DNA of 64,000 nucleotides from Micromonospora marina (GCF_900091565.1 NZ_FMCV01000005.1:239352-303351), one strand, 5' to 3'. Shown: positions 1 through 8,193, numbered from the stretch's first letter. The notes: generated by a model not told the origin, from the letters alone. Translations and numbers: made by a program.

Positions 1-71
1 ATGCGGGCCACGACGTCGTGCGACGTCATGCCGCCGGGCTTGTCGACCACGATCAGACCGTCTGTGCTCAC
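1..71 (-). CDS. truB: tRNA pseudouridine(55) synthase TruB, N-terminal fragment cut by window edge
   Basis: Reading leftwards from a GTG, the 23 visible codons include the stretch DGLIVVDKPGGMTSHDVVAR. This is the conserved N-terminal motif of TruB, which makes pseudouridine 55 in the T-loop of tRNA. The catalytic Asp lies beyond the left edge, so nothing can be said about integrity. A TTG lies a few codons upstream in frame, but GTG gives the usual family start. The gene belongs to the nusA-infB-rbfA group seen further right, and in many actinobacteria it follows a MATE-family gene, as here. In this genome plus-strand genes separate it from that gene, so it needs its own promoter. Family assignment rests on the motif alone but is quite specific. 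Confidence 0.88.
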   Translation of the reverse strand, partial: MSTDGLIVVDKPGGMTSHDVVAR

Positions 72-179
72 GACCGCCAAGCCTGCCAGACGGCGGTGAT
101 CGGCCCTGCGGGGGATACCGCCCAGCTTCGGCCGGGTGCCAAGATCATGCGCCAGCGCCTCGTCTGCCCGGGAAGTCCG

Positions 180-545
180 ATGACCGATCACCGTTCCGTC
201 CCCGATCCCTACGCCACCGATCGCCCGTCGGAGGACGAACTGGGGCGGGTGCCCGAGTGGCTGCGCCAGCCCGCGCCCGAGGTGCCACCCGGCCGCGCGG
301 ACCGCCTGCGGATCACGCTCGGCAGGTGGCCGACACGCTGGCCGTGCCACACCCGGCCGACGTGACCACCGCCTCCGCCGGGCTGTGGATCGAGCGGGCC
401 GACTCGTACGCCTCCAACATCGACTGACGCACTGGACAAGGGGCTGCTCGCGCTGGGCCGGCCCTCGTTCGCCGGTCCGGCCGACCCGGACCCGGACGCG
501 GTCTTCGACCCGGACAAGCCGGTCGACCTGCCGGACACCTGCTGA
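180..545 (+). pseudogene. decayed paralogue of the W-motif membrane proteins downstream
   Basis: An ATG opens about 47 codons whose text (PDPY, then VPEWLRQP, then RADRLRI) parallels the N-terminus of the 313-residue protein downstream (PDPY, LPSWM, RAERFRL). The frame then runs out. Protein-like sequence continues in a second frame (QVADTLAVPHPADV, GLWIERADSYASNID) and, after a stop at 425-427, in a third frame (ALDKGLLALGRPSFAG, ending near 545). Removing four bases (TGAC) near 425-428 would rejoin the last two pieces. The transmembrane segment expected from the paralogue is missing. I read it as a gene inactivated by indels. It could instead be two overlapping short genes or contain sequencing errors. 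Function unknown. Confidence 0.4.
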
Positions 546-587
546 CCAGCCCGTCTCACCACACCGCCCCGCGATAGGAGCCTTTCG

Positions 588-887
588 ATGAGCGACGCCC
601 CGCCCCCGTCACCGCACCGTGCCCGAGTCGACCTGCCGGACTGGATGCGCAATCCGGAGCCGCCCCGCCGTACCCTCGGCCGCCGCCTGTCCGACCTGGT
701 CGACGGCGTACCGGCGCTGGCGGTGGCGCGCCGCCGGATCTGGGCCTGGCAGGGCCGGACCCGGTTCGGCGAGCGGCACCCGACGGTGGCCGCGATCGGG
801 TCGTTCGTGTTCGTCGCGGTGACGGCGACGCTGCTCGTGGTCGGCATGCTCTACCTCGCCTGGGCGATCCGGCAGGGGCGGATCTGA
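588..887 (+). CDS. small single-pass membrane protein with N-terminal LPDWM motif
   Basis: 99 residues. The start is supported by AGGAG eight bases upstream. Residues 1-30 are Pro/Arg-rich and include VDLPDWMRNPEP. A basic amphipathic stretch follows and one clear transmembrane helix lies near the C-terminus (about residues 68-92, ending AWAIRQGRI). The LP(D/S)WM element recurs in the next gene and, as VPEWL, in the decayed gene before it, so the three form a small paralogous group sharing a cytoplasmic N-terminal motif. About 85 bases separate it from the next gene, consistent with co-transcription. I do not recognise a named family. A part in a membrane complex is only a guess from the shared motif. 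Confidence 0.7.
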   Translation: MSDAPPPSPHRARVDLPDWMRNPEPPRRTLGRRLSDLVDGVPALAVARRRIWAWQGRTRFGERHPTVAAIGSFVFVAVTATLLVVGMLYLAWAIRQGRI

Positions 888-971
888 CCGGCGCAGCCAC
901 GGGGCAGCGCGCCAGCCCTCCGGGTGCGATGATCATGCACGGCCCGCCCCCTGCACTCCCTGGGACGCCTC

Positions 972-1913
972 ATGAGCACCGAGAACGGAACCACTCCCCC
1001 CGGCCCGGACCCCTACGTCGTCGCCACCCGGGGTGAGCAGGTCCAGCTACCGAGCTGGATGACAGGCGCGGACGCGCAGGTGCCGCTGACCCGGGCCGAG
1101 CGGTTCCGCCTGGTCTGGTCCCGGCAGCGTGGCAAGCGTTACGTCACGCTCGTGGTGGTGCTCGCCCTGGTGCTGATCGGCGGCACGGCCGTGCTCGGCC
1201 GGGTCACGGTCGACCGGGTTCGGGGCGGCAGCGCCGCCGCGGCCTCGGCCGAGGCCAGCCCGTCGCCGGTCCCGCTCAGCCGGGTGGGCGAGCCGCGCGA
1301 CCTCTTCGCCGGCACCCTCGGCGCGGACTTCGCGGTCGGCGAGGCCGGGATCGTGCTACCGCAGGCCGCGGCGCGACCGCCGTTCACCACCCGCGAGGTG
1401 GCCGCGGCGCTGACCCAGGTCCGGGCCGCGCTGATCCAGGCCCGGCTCGACCTGTCCATGATCCTCGGCGACACGGAGCCGTTCCTGGCGCTGCTGGCGC
1501 CTGCCTCGCGCGCGCAGATGCGTACCGACTTCGAGGACTCGTCGTTCCTGCACTACGCCACCCGGATCGGCTCGCAGGACAGCGCCGACGAGATCCGGGT
1601 CCGGGGTGAGATGCGCTACCGGGCCGTCACCGGCGACGACGGCCTGCCGATCCTGCGAATCACCACCGAGTACGTCTGGATGTACGCGTTCGACGTGCCG
1701 CGGACGACGCCGGGCCGGGCCGGAATCGCCACCATCCGCGACCGGGTCGTCTGGGAGGTCCCCCACCCCGACAGACTGCCGGCGGCGAAGCGTGGCCTCT
1801 GGCTCGTCTCCGCTCAGGCGAGCACGAGCAACGTCGACTGCGCGCGGCTGGGCGAGGGCTTCTTCGTGGTCGAGCCGTGGACGGGCGGTCCCGGTTCGTT
1901 CCAGCCCTGCTGA
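972..1913 (+). CDS. membrane-anchored extracytoplasmic protein, W-motif family
   Basis: 313 residues. Residues 1-45 are cytoplasmic with the QLPSWM motif shared with the two upstream genes. A transmembrane helix (about 57-80, YVTLVVVLALVLIGGTAVLG) is followed by an Ala/Ser/Pro linker. The remaining 200 residues should lie outside the membrane and have a mixed alpha/beta look (for example ILRITTEYVWMYAFDV), ending in a Cys-containing tail with two Cys, at STSNVDC and FQPC, that could form a disulfide. It ends six bases before the convergent MATE gene. No catalytic motif is visible. The architecture resembles accessory subunits of secretion or conjugation machines, but no ATPase of that kind is in the window, so function stays open. 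Confidence 0.75.
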   Translation: MSTENGTTPPGPDPYVVATRGEQVQLPSWMTGADAQVPLTRAERFRLVWSRQRGKRYVTLVVVLALVLIGGTAVLGRVTVDRVRGGSAAAASAEASPSPVPLSRVGEPRDLFAGTLGADFAVGEAGIVLPQAAARPPFTTREVAAALTQVRAALIQARLDLSMILGDTEPFLALLAPASRAQMRTDFEDSSFLHYATRIGSQDSADEIRVRGEMRYRAVTGDDGLPILRITTEYVWMYAFDVPRTTPGRAGIATIRDRVVWEVPHPDRLPAAKRGLWLVSAQASTSNVDCARLGEGFFVVEPWTGGPGSFQPC

Positions 1914-1919
1914 TCGGCG

Positions 1920-3242
1920 TCAGCGCACCGCGCCGGTCACCGCCCACGCGCCCGAGCGCGTCCGCAGCAGCAGGCCGGCCAGGCGCAGCACCACGAACAG
2001 CGTCAGCCCGGCCCAGATCCCGCCCAGCCCGAGGTCGAACGCGTAGGCCAGCCAGATCGCCGGCAGGAACCCGCCGAACGCGCACACGATGGTGAGGTTG
2101 CGCAGGTAGCGCACGTCGCCCGCGCCGATCAGCACCCCGTCGAGCGCGAACACCACGCCGCCGATCGGCTGGAGCGCGACGAACCAGGGCCAGGCCGTCA
2201 TGGCCTGCTCGCGTACCTGCGGATCGGAGCTGAACCACGACGGCACCAGGCCGGCGCCGGCGGCGATCAGCACCGCGAAGGCCACGCCGCACAGGCCGCC
2301 GAGCAGCGCGACGCGGCGCGCCAGGAACCGCGCGGCTGCCGCGTCGCCGCCACCGAGCGCGGCGCCGACCAGCGACTGCGCGGCGATGGCCAGGGCGTCG
2401 AGCACCAGCACGGTGAAGAACCACAGCTGTACGGCGATCTGGTGCGCACCCACCGCGGCGGCGCCGAACCGGGCCGCGACGGCAGTGGCGGACAGGAAGC
2501 TGGCCTGGAACGCGACGCCCCGCACGAGCAGGTCACGGCTGAGCACGAGCTGCTGACCGATCACCCGGGGCCGGGGCCGCAGCGAGACCCGCTCGCGGAC
2601 GAGCGCCGCCGCGAACAGGACACCGGAGAGCGTCTGCGCGATCGCGTTCGCCACCGCCGAGCCGACCAGGCCGAGCCCGGCCGGGTAGACCAGCAGCGGG
2701 CAGAGCACCGCGGAGAGCAGGTTCGGGCCGAGCACGAACAGCAGCGGGCGGCGGGTGTCCTGGATGCCGCGCAGCCAGCCGTTGCCGGCGGCGGCGAGCA
2801 GCAGGCCGGGCGCGCCCAGCGCGGCGACCCGCAGCCATCCGGCGGCGGCGTCGGCCACCTCGCCGGGGCCGCCGACGAGGGTACGCGCCAGCGCGCCGCC
2901 GCCGATGCCGATGGCGACCGCCACCAGCACTCCGGTGGCGAGGGCGAGCCAGGATGCCTGGACGCCCTCGGCCACCGCGGCGGCCCGGTCCCCCGCCCCG
3001 AAGCGGCGGGCCGAGCGACCGGTGGTGCCGTACGCGACGACGGTGCCGACCCAGGCGGTGAGCGTCATGACCGTGCCGCCGACTGCGAGCGCGGCCAGCG
3101 GCACCCGGCCGAGGTGGCCGACGACCGCGGTGTCGACCAGGACGTAGAGCGGCTCGGCGGCCAGCACCACGAGGGCTGGGAGCGCGAGCGCGGCGATCCG
3201 CCGCGGCGAGGCGGTGACGGCGGGAGCGGCGGTGGTGCTCAT
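1920..3242 (-). CDS. MATE family efflux transporter (DinF-like)
   Basis: 440 residues with about twelve hydrophobic segments. The N-terminal half carries text typical of the DinF branch of MATE transporters (LPALVVLAAEPLYVLVDTAV, GHLGRVPLAALAVGG), and the pattern recurs weakly in the second half as expected for the two six-helix bundles. Such proteins exchange Na+ or H+ for organic cations or drugs; the substrate cannot be read here. I chose ATG (MSTTAAPAV) over an ATG six codons upstream because the latter lies in non-hydrophobic filler; both remain possible. In many actinobacteria this gene sits between nrnA/rbfA and truB, which matches its place here. Confidence 0.93.
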   Translation of the reverse strand: MSTTAAPAVTASPRRIAALALPALVVLAAEPLYVLVDTAVVGHLGRVPLAALAVGGTVMTLTAWVGTVVAYGTTGRSARRFGAGDRAAAVAEGVQASWLALATGVLVAVAIGIGGGALARTLVGGPGEVADAAAGWLRVAALGAPGLLLAAAGNGWLRGIQDTRRPLLFVLGPNLLSAVLCPLLVYPAGLGLVGSAVANAIAQTLSGVLFAAALVRERVSLRPRPRVIGQQLVLSRDLLVRGVAFQASFLSATAVAARFGAAAVGAHQIAVQLWFFTVLVLDALAIAAQSLVGAALGGGDAAAARFLARRVALLGGLCGVAFAVLIAAGAGLVPSWFSSDPQVREQAMTAWPWFVALQPIGGVVFALDGVLIGAGDVRYLRNLTIVCAFGGFLPAIWLAYAFDLGLGGIWAGLTLFVVLRLAGLLLRTRSGAWAVTGAVR

Positions 3243-3289
3243 CGCCGCTGATCCTGGCATGTCCCAAGTAAGGTCTACAAGGCCAGGGA

Positions 3290-3799
3290 CTACTTACCCA
3301 CACCGGCCAGGAGGCGGGCGGTGTCACGCCGCCCGCGCAGACGGCGTACCGGCAGCCCGGGGGCGTGCTCGGCGAGCGCGGCCAGCACCCGGGGCCGGGA
3401 GTCACGGGGGTAGCGCCACACGTAGCGCAGGAAGCCGAGATCCAGCCGCTCCGGGCAGCCCTCGGGCAGGTCGGGGCGGGGCGCGGCGCGATGTGCCCAC
3501 CGGCGGCGCACGATCCGGGCCAGGCAGCGGGGCCGGGAGGTGTCGCAGAGCACCAGAAGGTCGGCGCGGGGCAACCGGAGGTCGAGCGTGCTCGCGTAGT
3601 TGCCGTCCATCACCCAGGCCGGGCGGGCGGCGAGCGCGGCCACCTCGGCGCGGAAGTCGTCGACGGTGGGGGCGGCCCAGCCGGGACGCCAGTAGTGCCG
3701 GTCGAGGTGGATCAGCGGCAGGTCGAGTCGCCGGGCCAGGTCACCGGCGAGCGTGCTCTTGCCGGCGCCGGAGCTGCCGACCACGAGAATGCGTCGCAC
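3290..3799 (-). CDS. P-loop kinase-like protein (topology modulation/FlaR-type AAA)
   Basis: 169 residues. The N-terminus has a textbook Walker A, RILVVGSSGAGKST. It is followed by LPLIHLDRHYWRPGW and later VMDGNYASTLDLRL, both hallmarks of the small adenylate-kinase-like proteins annotated as DNA topology modulation protein FlaR. It also has the Arg-rich lid region RCLARIVRRRWAHR. Members are predicted nucleoside or small-molecule kinases; the true substrate is unknown to me. The gene stands about 50 bases beyond the MATE gene start and may be its upstream operon partner. Length fits the family. Confidence 0.88.
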   Translation of the reverse strand: MRRILVVGSSGAGKSTLAGDLARRLDLPLIHLDRHYWRPGWAAPTVDDFRAEVAALAARPAWVMDGNYASTLDLRLPRADLLVLCDTSRPRCLARIVRRRWAHRAAPRPDLPEGCPERLDLGFLRYVWRYPRDSRPRVLAALAEHAPGLPVRRLRGRRDTARLLAGVGK

Positions 3800-3897
3800 C
3801 GGGCGACGGTAGCGCGGGAGCGGGTTTCCGCGCGGCGGTGACGTCGACGGCGGACCGCGCGTGCGGCCCGGCCGGCGTCACCGCCGGACGGCGTACG

Positions 3898-3996
3898 TCA
3901 CTGACGGGTGTCCATCGAGGTCTGCAGCGCGCGGCGCATCTGCTCGCGCGTCTCGTCGGTGGTGGTCTCGTTCTGCGGCTTGCGCTTGCTGGGCAT
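3898..3996 (-). CDS. small hydrophilic protein, unknown function
   Basis: 32 residues beginning MPSKRKPQNETTTDETREQ. ATG is preceded by a strong Shine-Dalgarno, GGAAGG, with eight bases between, which is why I call it despite its size. A longer in-frame extension upstream exists but is low in protein-like content. The peptide is highly charged with a predicted helix in its second half (TREQMRRALQTSM). No family recognised. The region upstream (about 4240-4300) is the most AT-rich stretch nearby and is a plausible promoter site for it. Confidence 0.5.
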   Translation of the reverse strand: MPSKRKPQNETTTDETREQMRRALQTSMDTRQ

Positions 3997-4332
3997 CTGA
4001 GGTCCTTCCAGGGTGCGGACCGCCGGACGTGGCGGTCCTACGGGCGCCCGGCGCTCCGGCTCGGCGCGACAGCGAATCGCGCCCCGACCGGAAGTCGTCG
4101 GCGGCTGAGCGCCCGGCAGCGGTCCGGGATCACCGGAGCGGCTCGCCTGGCAGCGGGAGCCCGGGTCGGTCTGACCCTGGAGGGAGGCGAAGCCGGGTGC
4201 GGCACCACCGCCCGTGACCAGCGCCGCGAAGCGCCGGTCCCGCACCCAAATTAACGTTCACTTTCCAGATACTGCCCACTGTTCCCGAAATGCGGAAAGA
4301 TCGATGTCGTCGTCCCGGCTCGGCCAGGGCGG
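3997..4332. other. 336-bp gene-free stretch with an AT-rich patch
   Basis: No convincing coding sequence was found on either strand. The half nearest 4020-4200 is ordinary GC-rich spacer. Positions 4245-4300 are clearly AT-richer than the surroundings (for example AAATTAACGTTCACTTTCC). This could hold the promoter for the small leftward gene, but no canonical -35/-10 pair with proper spacing was found. Confidence 0.4.
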
Positions 4333-4545
4333 TCAGCGGGCCAGGAAGTGCCAGCCCAGCCACCACCAGAAGCCGAACAGCCCGATCCGGCCGACCGGCA
4401 CCGGACCCACCTCGTACCGCATCACGAACGCGCAGATGTCGGCCAGCGACGGGATCCCCGACCCCTCCCGGCGCGCGGCCCACTCGACCACGGCGAACAG
4501 CACGATCGAGACTGCGAACCCGCCGATCGCCAGTGCCCGCATCAT
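4333..4545 (-). CDS. small membrane protein, DUF6186-like
   Basis: 70 residues starting MMRALAIGGF. There is an N-terminal transmembrane helix, then the segment VVEWAARREGSGIPSLADIC and a C-terminal helix with GLFGFWWWLGWHFLAR. That pattern (helix, basic loop with an IP-x-L-x-D/E element, then WLGWH-F-AR at the end) is what I remember of DUF6186. The family number is from memory. Its ATG overlaps the TGA of the gene upstream (ATGA at 4542-4545), so the two are translationally coupled. Function unknown. Confidence 0.75.
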   Translation of the reverse strand: MMRALAIGGFAVSIVLFAVVEWAARREGSGIPSLADICAFVMRYEVGPVPVGRIGLFGFWWWLGWHFLAR

Positions 4546-4949
4546 CGGCGCACCAGTCCCCAGAACGCGGACAGCCACGCGAACCAGGCCGCCGAACGGG
4601 CCAGGTTGTCCTCCAGCAGCGGATCGGCCAGCCGGGAGAAGGTGGGGAAGTCGTCACCCGCCGCCATCACGAACGTCGCCCCCTCGAAGACACCGAAGAC
4701 GGTCACCGGCACCAGCCACCACAGCGCGACCGACGGCAGCCGGCGCGGCGCCGGGCGCCGGGGCACCCGGTTGTTCAGGCCGACCCAGATCAGCCCCCCG
4801 CCGGTGGTGAGGATGTAGAGGTTCGCCGCGGTCGAGAAGGACGGCAACTGGCCGCCGACCAGGGAGAGGCAGATCAGCACCGGCACGGAGACGACCGGCC
4901 GGTCCCAGGCCCGGGGCGCCTCGACGGTGAGCTCACGGGGATGATCCAT
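4542..4949 (-). CDS. polytopic membrane protein of unknown function
   Basis: 135 residues from ATG (MDHPRELTVEAPRAW). About four hydrophobic helices are visible: VVSVPVLICLSLVGG, ANLYILTTGGGLIWVGL, LWWLVPVTVFGVFEGATFV and a C-terminal one ending AWFAWLSAFWGLVRR. An in-frame upstream extension to 5030 reads like Arg-rich filler and was not used. It is coupled to the downstream small membrane gene by a four-base overlap, so the two probably act together. No family recognised. Confidence 0.7.
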   Translation of the reverse strand: MDHPRELTVEAPRAWDRPVVSVPVLICLSLVGGQLPSFSTAANLYILTTGGGLIWVGLNNRVPRRPAPRRLPSVALWWLVPVTVFGVFEGATFVMAAGDDFPTFSRLADPLLEDNLARSAAWFAWLSAFWGLVRR

Positions 4950-5094
4950 CACCCGATTGTCCCCAGGGTGACGCACCGCGGAAAGCCCGGCACGCGTCGT
5001 GATCCCCCGAAAACGCGCCGATCGGCTCACACTTCCGATCGCCGCCGCACCGGATCGACCGGACCAGAAGGACGAATCGCCCTAACCGGGCGCC

Positions 5095-6123
5095 TCACGC
5101 CACGGGGGTCACCGCGCCGGCGGCCAGCTCGGCACGGATCCACCCGACCACCTCGTCGAGGGAACCCCGGCCGGTGAAACCGGCGGCGAACCGGTGCCCG
5201 CCGCCGCCGAGCGCCACCGCCACCCGGCTCACGTCGACAGCGCCCTTGCTGCGCAGCGACACCGCCCACTCGGCCTCGCCCGCCTGCTTGACCACGCAGC
5301 TCACGTCCGCCTCGGCGGTGCAGCGCACCGAGTCGATCAGCGCCTCCAGCACGTACGCGGGCTGGTCGTGGCGGACCAGGTCGTCGCGGGTGGCGTACGT
5401 CCAGACGAGGCCGTGCCCGGCGGCGGCCGCCGGTTCCAGGGTGGCCCGGCCGAGCACCTCGCCGAAGAGGCGGACGGCGCCGAACGGGCGGGTGTCGAAG
5501 ACCCGCCGGGAGATGTCACCGGGCCGGATGCCGGTGGCGACCAGGCGCGCGGCCGTCTCGTGCACGGCCGGCGTGGTCGCCTCGAAGCGGAACGAGCCGG
5601 TGTCGGTGGCCAGCGCGACGTACAGCCCGGTCGCCATCTCCGCGTCCAGCGTCACACCGAGCCGGTCCAGCAGCTCCAGCGCGACCACGGAGGTGGCGGC
5701 GGCGTGCGGGTCGACCAGGCTGATCCGGCCGAACCCGCTGTTCGAGGCGTGATGGTCGAGCACGAGCGACGTGCCCGCCGTGTCCAGCCGGTCGGCCAGG
5801 TCGCCCAGCCGGGACTCGCTGGCCGCGTCGAAGCAGATCACCAGGTCCGGCACCGGGTACGCGTCGTCCTGCGGCACCAGCAGGTCCACCCCGGGCATCC
5901 ACCGGAACGGCTCGGGCACCTCCGGCGGGCCGGGGAAGGTGGCCTGGAGATCGCGTACGCCCAGCCGGCGCAGGCCCAGCCCGAAGCCCAGCATGCTGCC
6001 CAGCGCGTCCCCGTCCGGGTTCACGTGGCAGACCAGCAGCACCCGCGCGGCGGCGGGGAGATCGCGTACCGCCGCGACGGCGGCCGCCCACGCGGTCTCG
6101 GTGGGCCCGGCGGCCTCGGTCAC
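5095..6123 (-). CDS. nrnA: DHH/DHHA1 phosphoesterase (NrnA-type nanoRNase / pAp phosphatase)
   Basis: 342 residues. The DHH domain shows the metal motifs in order: VCHVNPDGDALGSMLG near residue 33, a FDAAS segment, and the signature VLDHHASN near 120. The DHHA1 substrate-binding domain ends with GGGGHRFAAGF near 310. NrnA-type enzymes degrade 2-5 nt RNA fragments and dephosphorylate 3'-phosphoadenosine 5'-phosphate. The GTG start overlaps the stop of rbfA (GTGA), so the two are co-translated, as is usual in Gram-positive genomes. Assignment is secure at family level; relative RNase versus pAp activity cannot be read from sequence. Confidence 0.95.
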   Translation of the reverse strand: MTEAAGPTETAWAAAVAAVRDLPAAARVLLVCHVNPDGDALGSMLGFGLGLRRLGVRDLQATFPGPPEVPEPFRWMPGVDLLVPQDDAYPVPDLVICFDAASESRLGDLADRLDTAGTSLVLDHHASNSGFGRISLVDPHAAATSVVALELLDRLGVTLDAEMATGLYVALATDTGSFRFEATTPAVHETAARLVATGIRPGDISRRVFDTRPFGAVRLFGEVLGRATLEPAAAAGHGLVWTYATRDDLVRHDQPAYVLEALIDSVRCTAEADVSCVVKQAGEAEWAVSLRSKGAVDVSRVAVALGGGGHRFAAGFTGRGSLDEVVGWIRAELAAGAVTPVA

Positions 6124-6602
6124 CGGCGATCGCCCGCGCGCGGCTCGTCGTCGCCCTCGTCGTCGGCCGAGGCGTCCTCGTCGTCGTCCTCGACCCGGTA
6201 CGGCTGGGCGTCGCCCGCGTACGAGGACGTGGCGGCCAGCCGCTGCACCTCGGCGTCGGCGGTACGCGCGGCGGCCAGCAGGTCGTCGATGTGCTTGACC
6301 TGGTCCTGCACGTCGTCCAGGACGAAGGTCAGCGTCGGCGAGTGCCGCAGCCCGAGCGCCTTGCCGACGGTGCTGCGCAGCATGCCCTTGGCGCTCTCCA
6401 GCGCCGCGGCGGTGCTCGCCTGGGCTGCCGCGTCGCCGAGCACCGTGTAGAAGACGGTGGCGTCACGCAGGTCGGCGGTGATCCGGGCGTCGGTGATCGT
6501 GATCATGCCGAGCCGGGGGTCCTTGATCTGGCTGCGCACCACCGACGCGACGAGTTCCCGGATGCGCTCCGCGTGCCTGCGTACCTTGGCCGGATCCGAC
6601 AT
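6120..6602 (-). CDS. rbfA: 30S ribosome-binding factor RbfA
   Basis: 160 residues starting MSDPAKVRRHAERI. GGAGGTGG just upstream fixes this start over an ATG seven codons earlier. The KH-type fold is recognisable from IRELVASVVRSQIKDPRLG, MITITDARITADLRDATVF and LRHSPTLTFVLDD. RbfA helps mature the 16S rRNA 5' end in the small subunit. The C-terminus is extended by an Asp/Glu-rich tail (EDDDEDASADDEGDDE), common in actinobacterial members. It is the first gene of a coupled pair with nrnA. The gene upstream (DUF503) is followed by a strong hairpin, so this pair probably has its own promoter in the 6603-6747 gap. Confidence 0.97.
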   Translation of the reverse strand: MSDPAKVRRHAERIRELVASVVRSQIKDPRLGMITITDARITADLRDATVFYTVLGDAAAQASTAAALESAKGMLRSTVGKALGLRHSPTLTFVLDDVQDQVKHIDDLLAAARTADAEVQRLAATSSYAGDAQPYRVEDDDEDASADDEGDDEPRAGDRR

Positions 6603-6747
6603 GTCCCCCACCTCCGGGATCACCTGTACCGATGACGACGCCGGATCACCAGGCGACCCGGGCCGTCGGCCGGAGACGGCGGGCGCGTGGGCGCCGCCGG
6701 ATCCGACCGCTCAACGCTGAAGAACACTACCCGCGCCCGGCCGGGCA

Positions 6748-6776
6748 TCGCGCGGCACGGCCGGAGTGCCGCGCGA
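6748..6776 (-). terminator. hairpin downstream of the DUF503 gene
   Basis: An 11-bp perfect stem (TCGCGCGGCAC paired with GTGCCGCGCGA) with a 7-base loop begins 8 bases after the DUF503 stop codon. There is no U tract, which is normal for actinobacteria. It should end or attenuate transcription before rbfA. Confidence 0.65.
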
Positions 6777-6783
6777 CGCGCCG

Positions 6784-7086
6784 TCAGTCGTCCGCGCCGT
6801 GCAGACGGCGGCGCACCGACAGCAGCTCGGTCTCCGGACGGGCGGCGACCAGCCGCTCGCAGGAGTCGAGCACCTCGCGGACGTGAGCCGGCTCGGCGGC
6901 CACCACCGCCACCCCGATCTCGGCCCGGCCGTGCAGGTCCAGCGCCCCCACCTCGGCGGCGGAGACCTCGAACTTGCGCAACGCGGCGACGATCGGCCGG
7001 ACGTAGGACCGCTTGGCCTTCAGGGACCGGGAGTCACCCGGGAGCAACAGGTCGAACAGTGCGGTTCCGGTATACACGGCGAGCAA
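6784..7086 (-). CDS. DUF503 (YlxP-like) protein
   Basis: 100 residues. Beginning MLAVYTGTALFDLLLPGDSR, it has SLKAKRSYVRPIV and FEVSAAEVGALDLHGRAEIG, which is the standard DUF503 pattern of a short ferredoxin-like alpha/beta protein. In Firmicutes the homologue YlxP sits between infB and rbfA, and the same order occurs here with one gene inserted. A role linked to ribosome biogenesis or RNA binding is inferred from that conserved neighbourhood only. It ends in a likely terminator. Confidence 0.92.
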   Translation of the reverse strand: MLAVYTGTALFDLLLPGDSRSLKAKRSYVRPIVAALRKFEVSAAEVGALDLHGRAEIGVAVVAAEPAHVREVLDSCERLVAARPETELLSVRRRLHGADD

Positions 7087-7118
7087 CGGTACGCCGGGCG
7101 GCGCGTCCCGGCACGCGA

Positions 7119-8162
7119 TTAAGGCGTCACCGCCACCAGCACGTCCCGCTCGATCGCCTGGTCGACCCGGTGCGCGAAGTCACCGAAGCCCGGGCCGTCG
7201 AGCACCCGCAGCCCGGCGTCGGTCAGCACCGCCTCCGCCTGCGCCCGCGGTGCCACGTGCGTGTTCCAGGACAGCCCGAGCGCGCCGCCCGGACGCAGCA
7301 GCTCCCGCCACACCGGCACGGCGGCGGTGAGCAGCTCCAGCGGGCTGCGGGACAACCCCTGGTCGGTACGGCTGCCGTGCGCCACCCCGTACGGCGCGTC
7401 GGTGACGATCACGTCCGCGCATCGGGGACGCAATGCCTCGCGGGCACGGGTGGTGTCGGTGTGCAGCACCGTCACCCGCTGGGTGGCACCGGCCCGGTGC
7501 TCGTCCCGCGACGGCGCGAGCACCGCCTCGAACCGGCGGGCCACCAGCTTGCGGTCCCGGCGCACCGACGTCGAGTCGGTGGTGTGCTTGAGCCGCTTGC
7601 GGCGCAGCCAGGTACGCAGGAACGCCGCGTACGCGTCCACGTCCTTGCCGTCGCGCTCGATGCCGATGCCGTCGTAGCCGTACATCAGCGCCTGGTTGAG
7701 CGTGGTGCCCCGGCCGCAGAGCGGGTCCAGCACCACCACCGGGCCGTCCAGCATCCGCGGCGCGGCGGCGGAGGCGAGCACCGTGACGTTGAGCAGCAGC
7801 CGGGTGAACTGCTCGTTGGTCTTGCCGGCGTACTTCGGGATGGTGATCAGGTCGGAGTCGTACCGGGCCAGCGGGCGCAGCGGCACCGGCCGCAGCAGGT
7901 CGTCGCCGACCCGCTCGAACAGCGCGTACGCCGCCGACAGGTTCGCCAGGTGGGCCAGGTCCCGCTCGCCGAGCCCGGGTTCGGCGGTGGTGAACGTCAC
8001 GTACTCCACCCCGCCGATCCCGGTCACCTCCGCGTCGGCCGGTACGACGCCCAGTACGCCGGATCCGGCGAACACGGCCAGTTCGGCGCGGGCCAGCCGG
8101 GCCGCCGCACCGGCGTAGACGCGGTTGGCGGACGGGGCGAGGAGCAGTGCGTACCGGATCAC
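7119..8162 (-). CDS. Trm11-like SAM-dependent RNA/DNA N-methyltransferase
   Basis: 347 residues. The Rossmann SAM site is seen at VVLDPLCGRGTTLNQALMYG and the following acidic residue in GIGIERDG. The catalytic motif IV is TDAPYGVAHG, the amino-methyltransferase type (D-x-P-Y). The N-terminal 120 residues precede the methyltransferase core and could be a poorly conserved THUMP-like RNA-binding part. Archaeal and eukaryotic Trm11 makes m2G10 in tRNA; the bacterial substrate is not established as far as I know. It sits between infB and DUF503, so an RNA target is plausible. A strong terminator separates it from infB. Confidence 0.85.
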   Translation of the reverse strand: MIRYALLLAPSANRVYAGAAARLARAELAVFAGSGVLGVVPADAEVTGIGGVEYVTFTTAEPGLGERDLAHLANLSAAYALFERVGDDLLRPVPLRPLARYDSDLITIPKYAGKTNEQFTRLLLNVTVLASAAAPRMLDGPVVVLDPLCGRGTTLNQALMYGYDGIGIERDGKDVDAYAAFLRTWLRRKRLKHTTDSTSVRRDRKLVARRFEAVLAPSRDEHRAGATQRVTVLHTDTTRAREALRPRCADVIVTDAPYGVAHGSRTDQGLSRSPLELLTAAVPVWRELLRPGGALGLSWNTHVAPRAQAEAVLTDAGLRVLDGPGFGDFAHRVDQAIERDVLVAVTP

Positions 8163-8193
8163 GCCGGAGATTGTCGCAGCCTGCGGAGACGGC

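Noticed and set aside
57..93. Hairpin CCGTCTG/CAGACGG upstream of truB as a regulatory structure
   Set aside because: Only a 7-bp stem with a long loop, partly inside the truB coding start; not distinguishable from chance in GC-rich DNA.
4240..4300. ECF-type promoter (GGAAC motif) in the AT-rich patch
   Set aside because: GGAAC is present on the minus strand but no matching -10 element at proper spacing was found.
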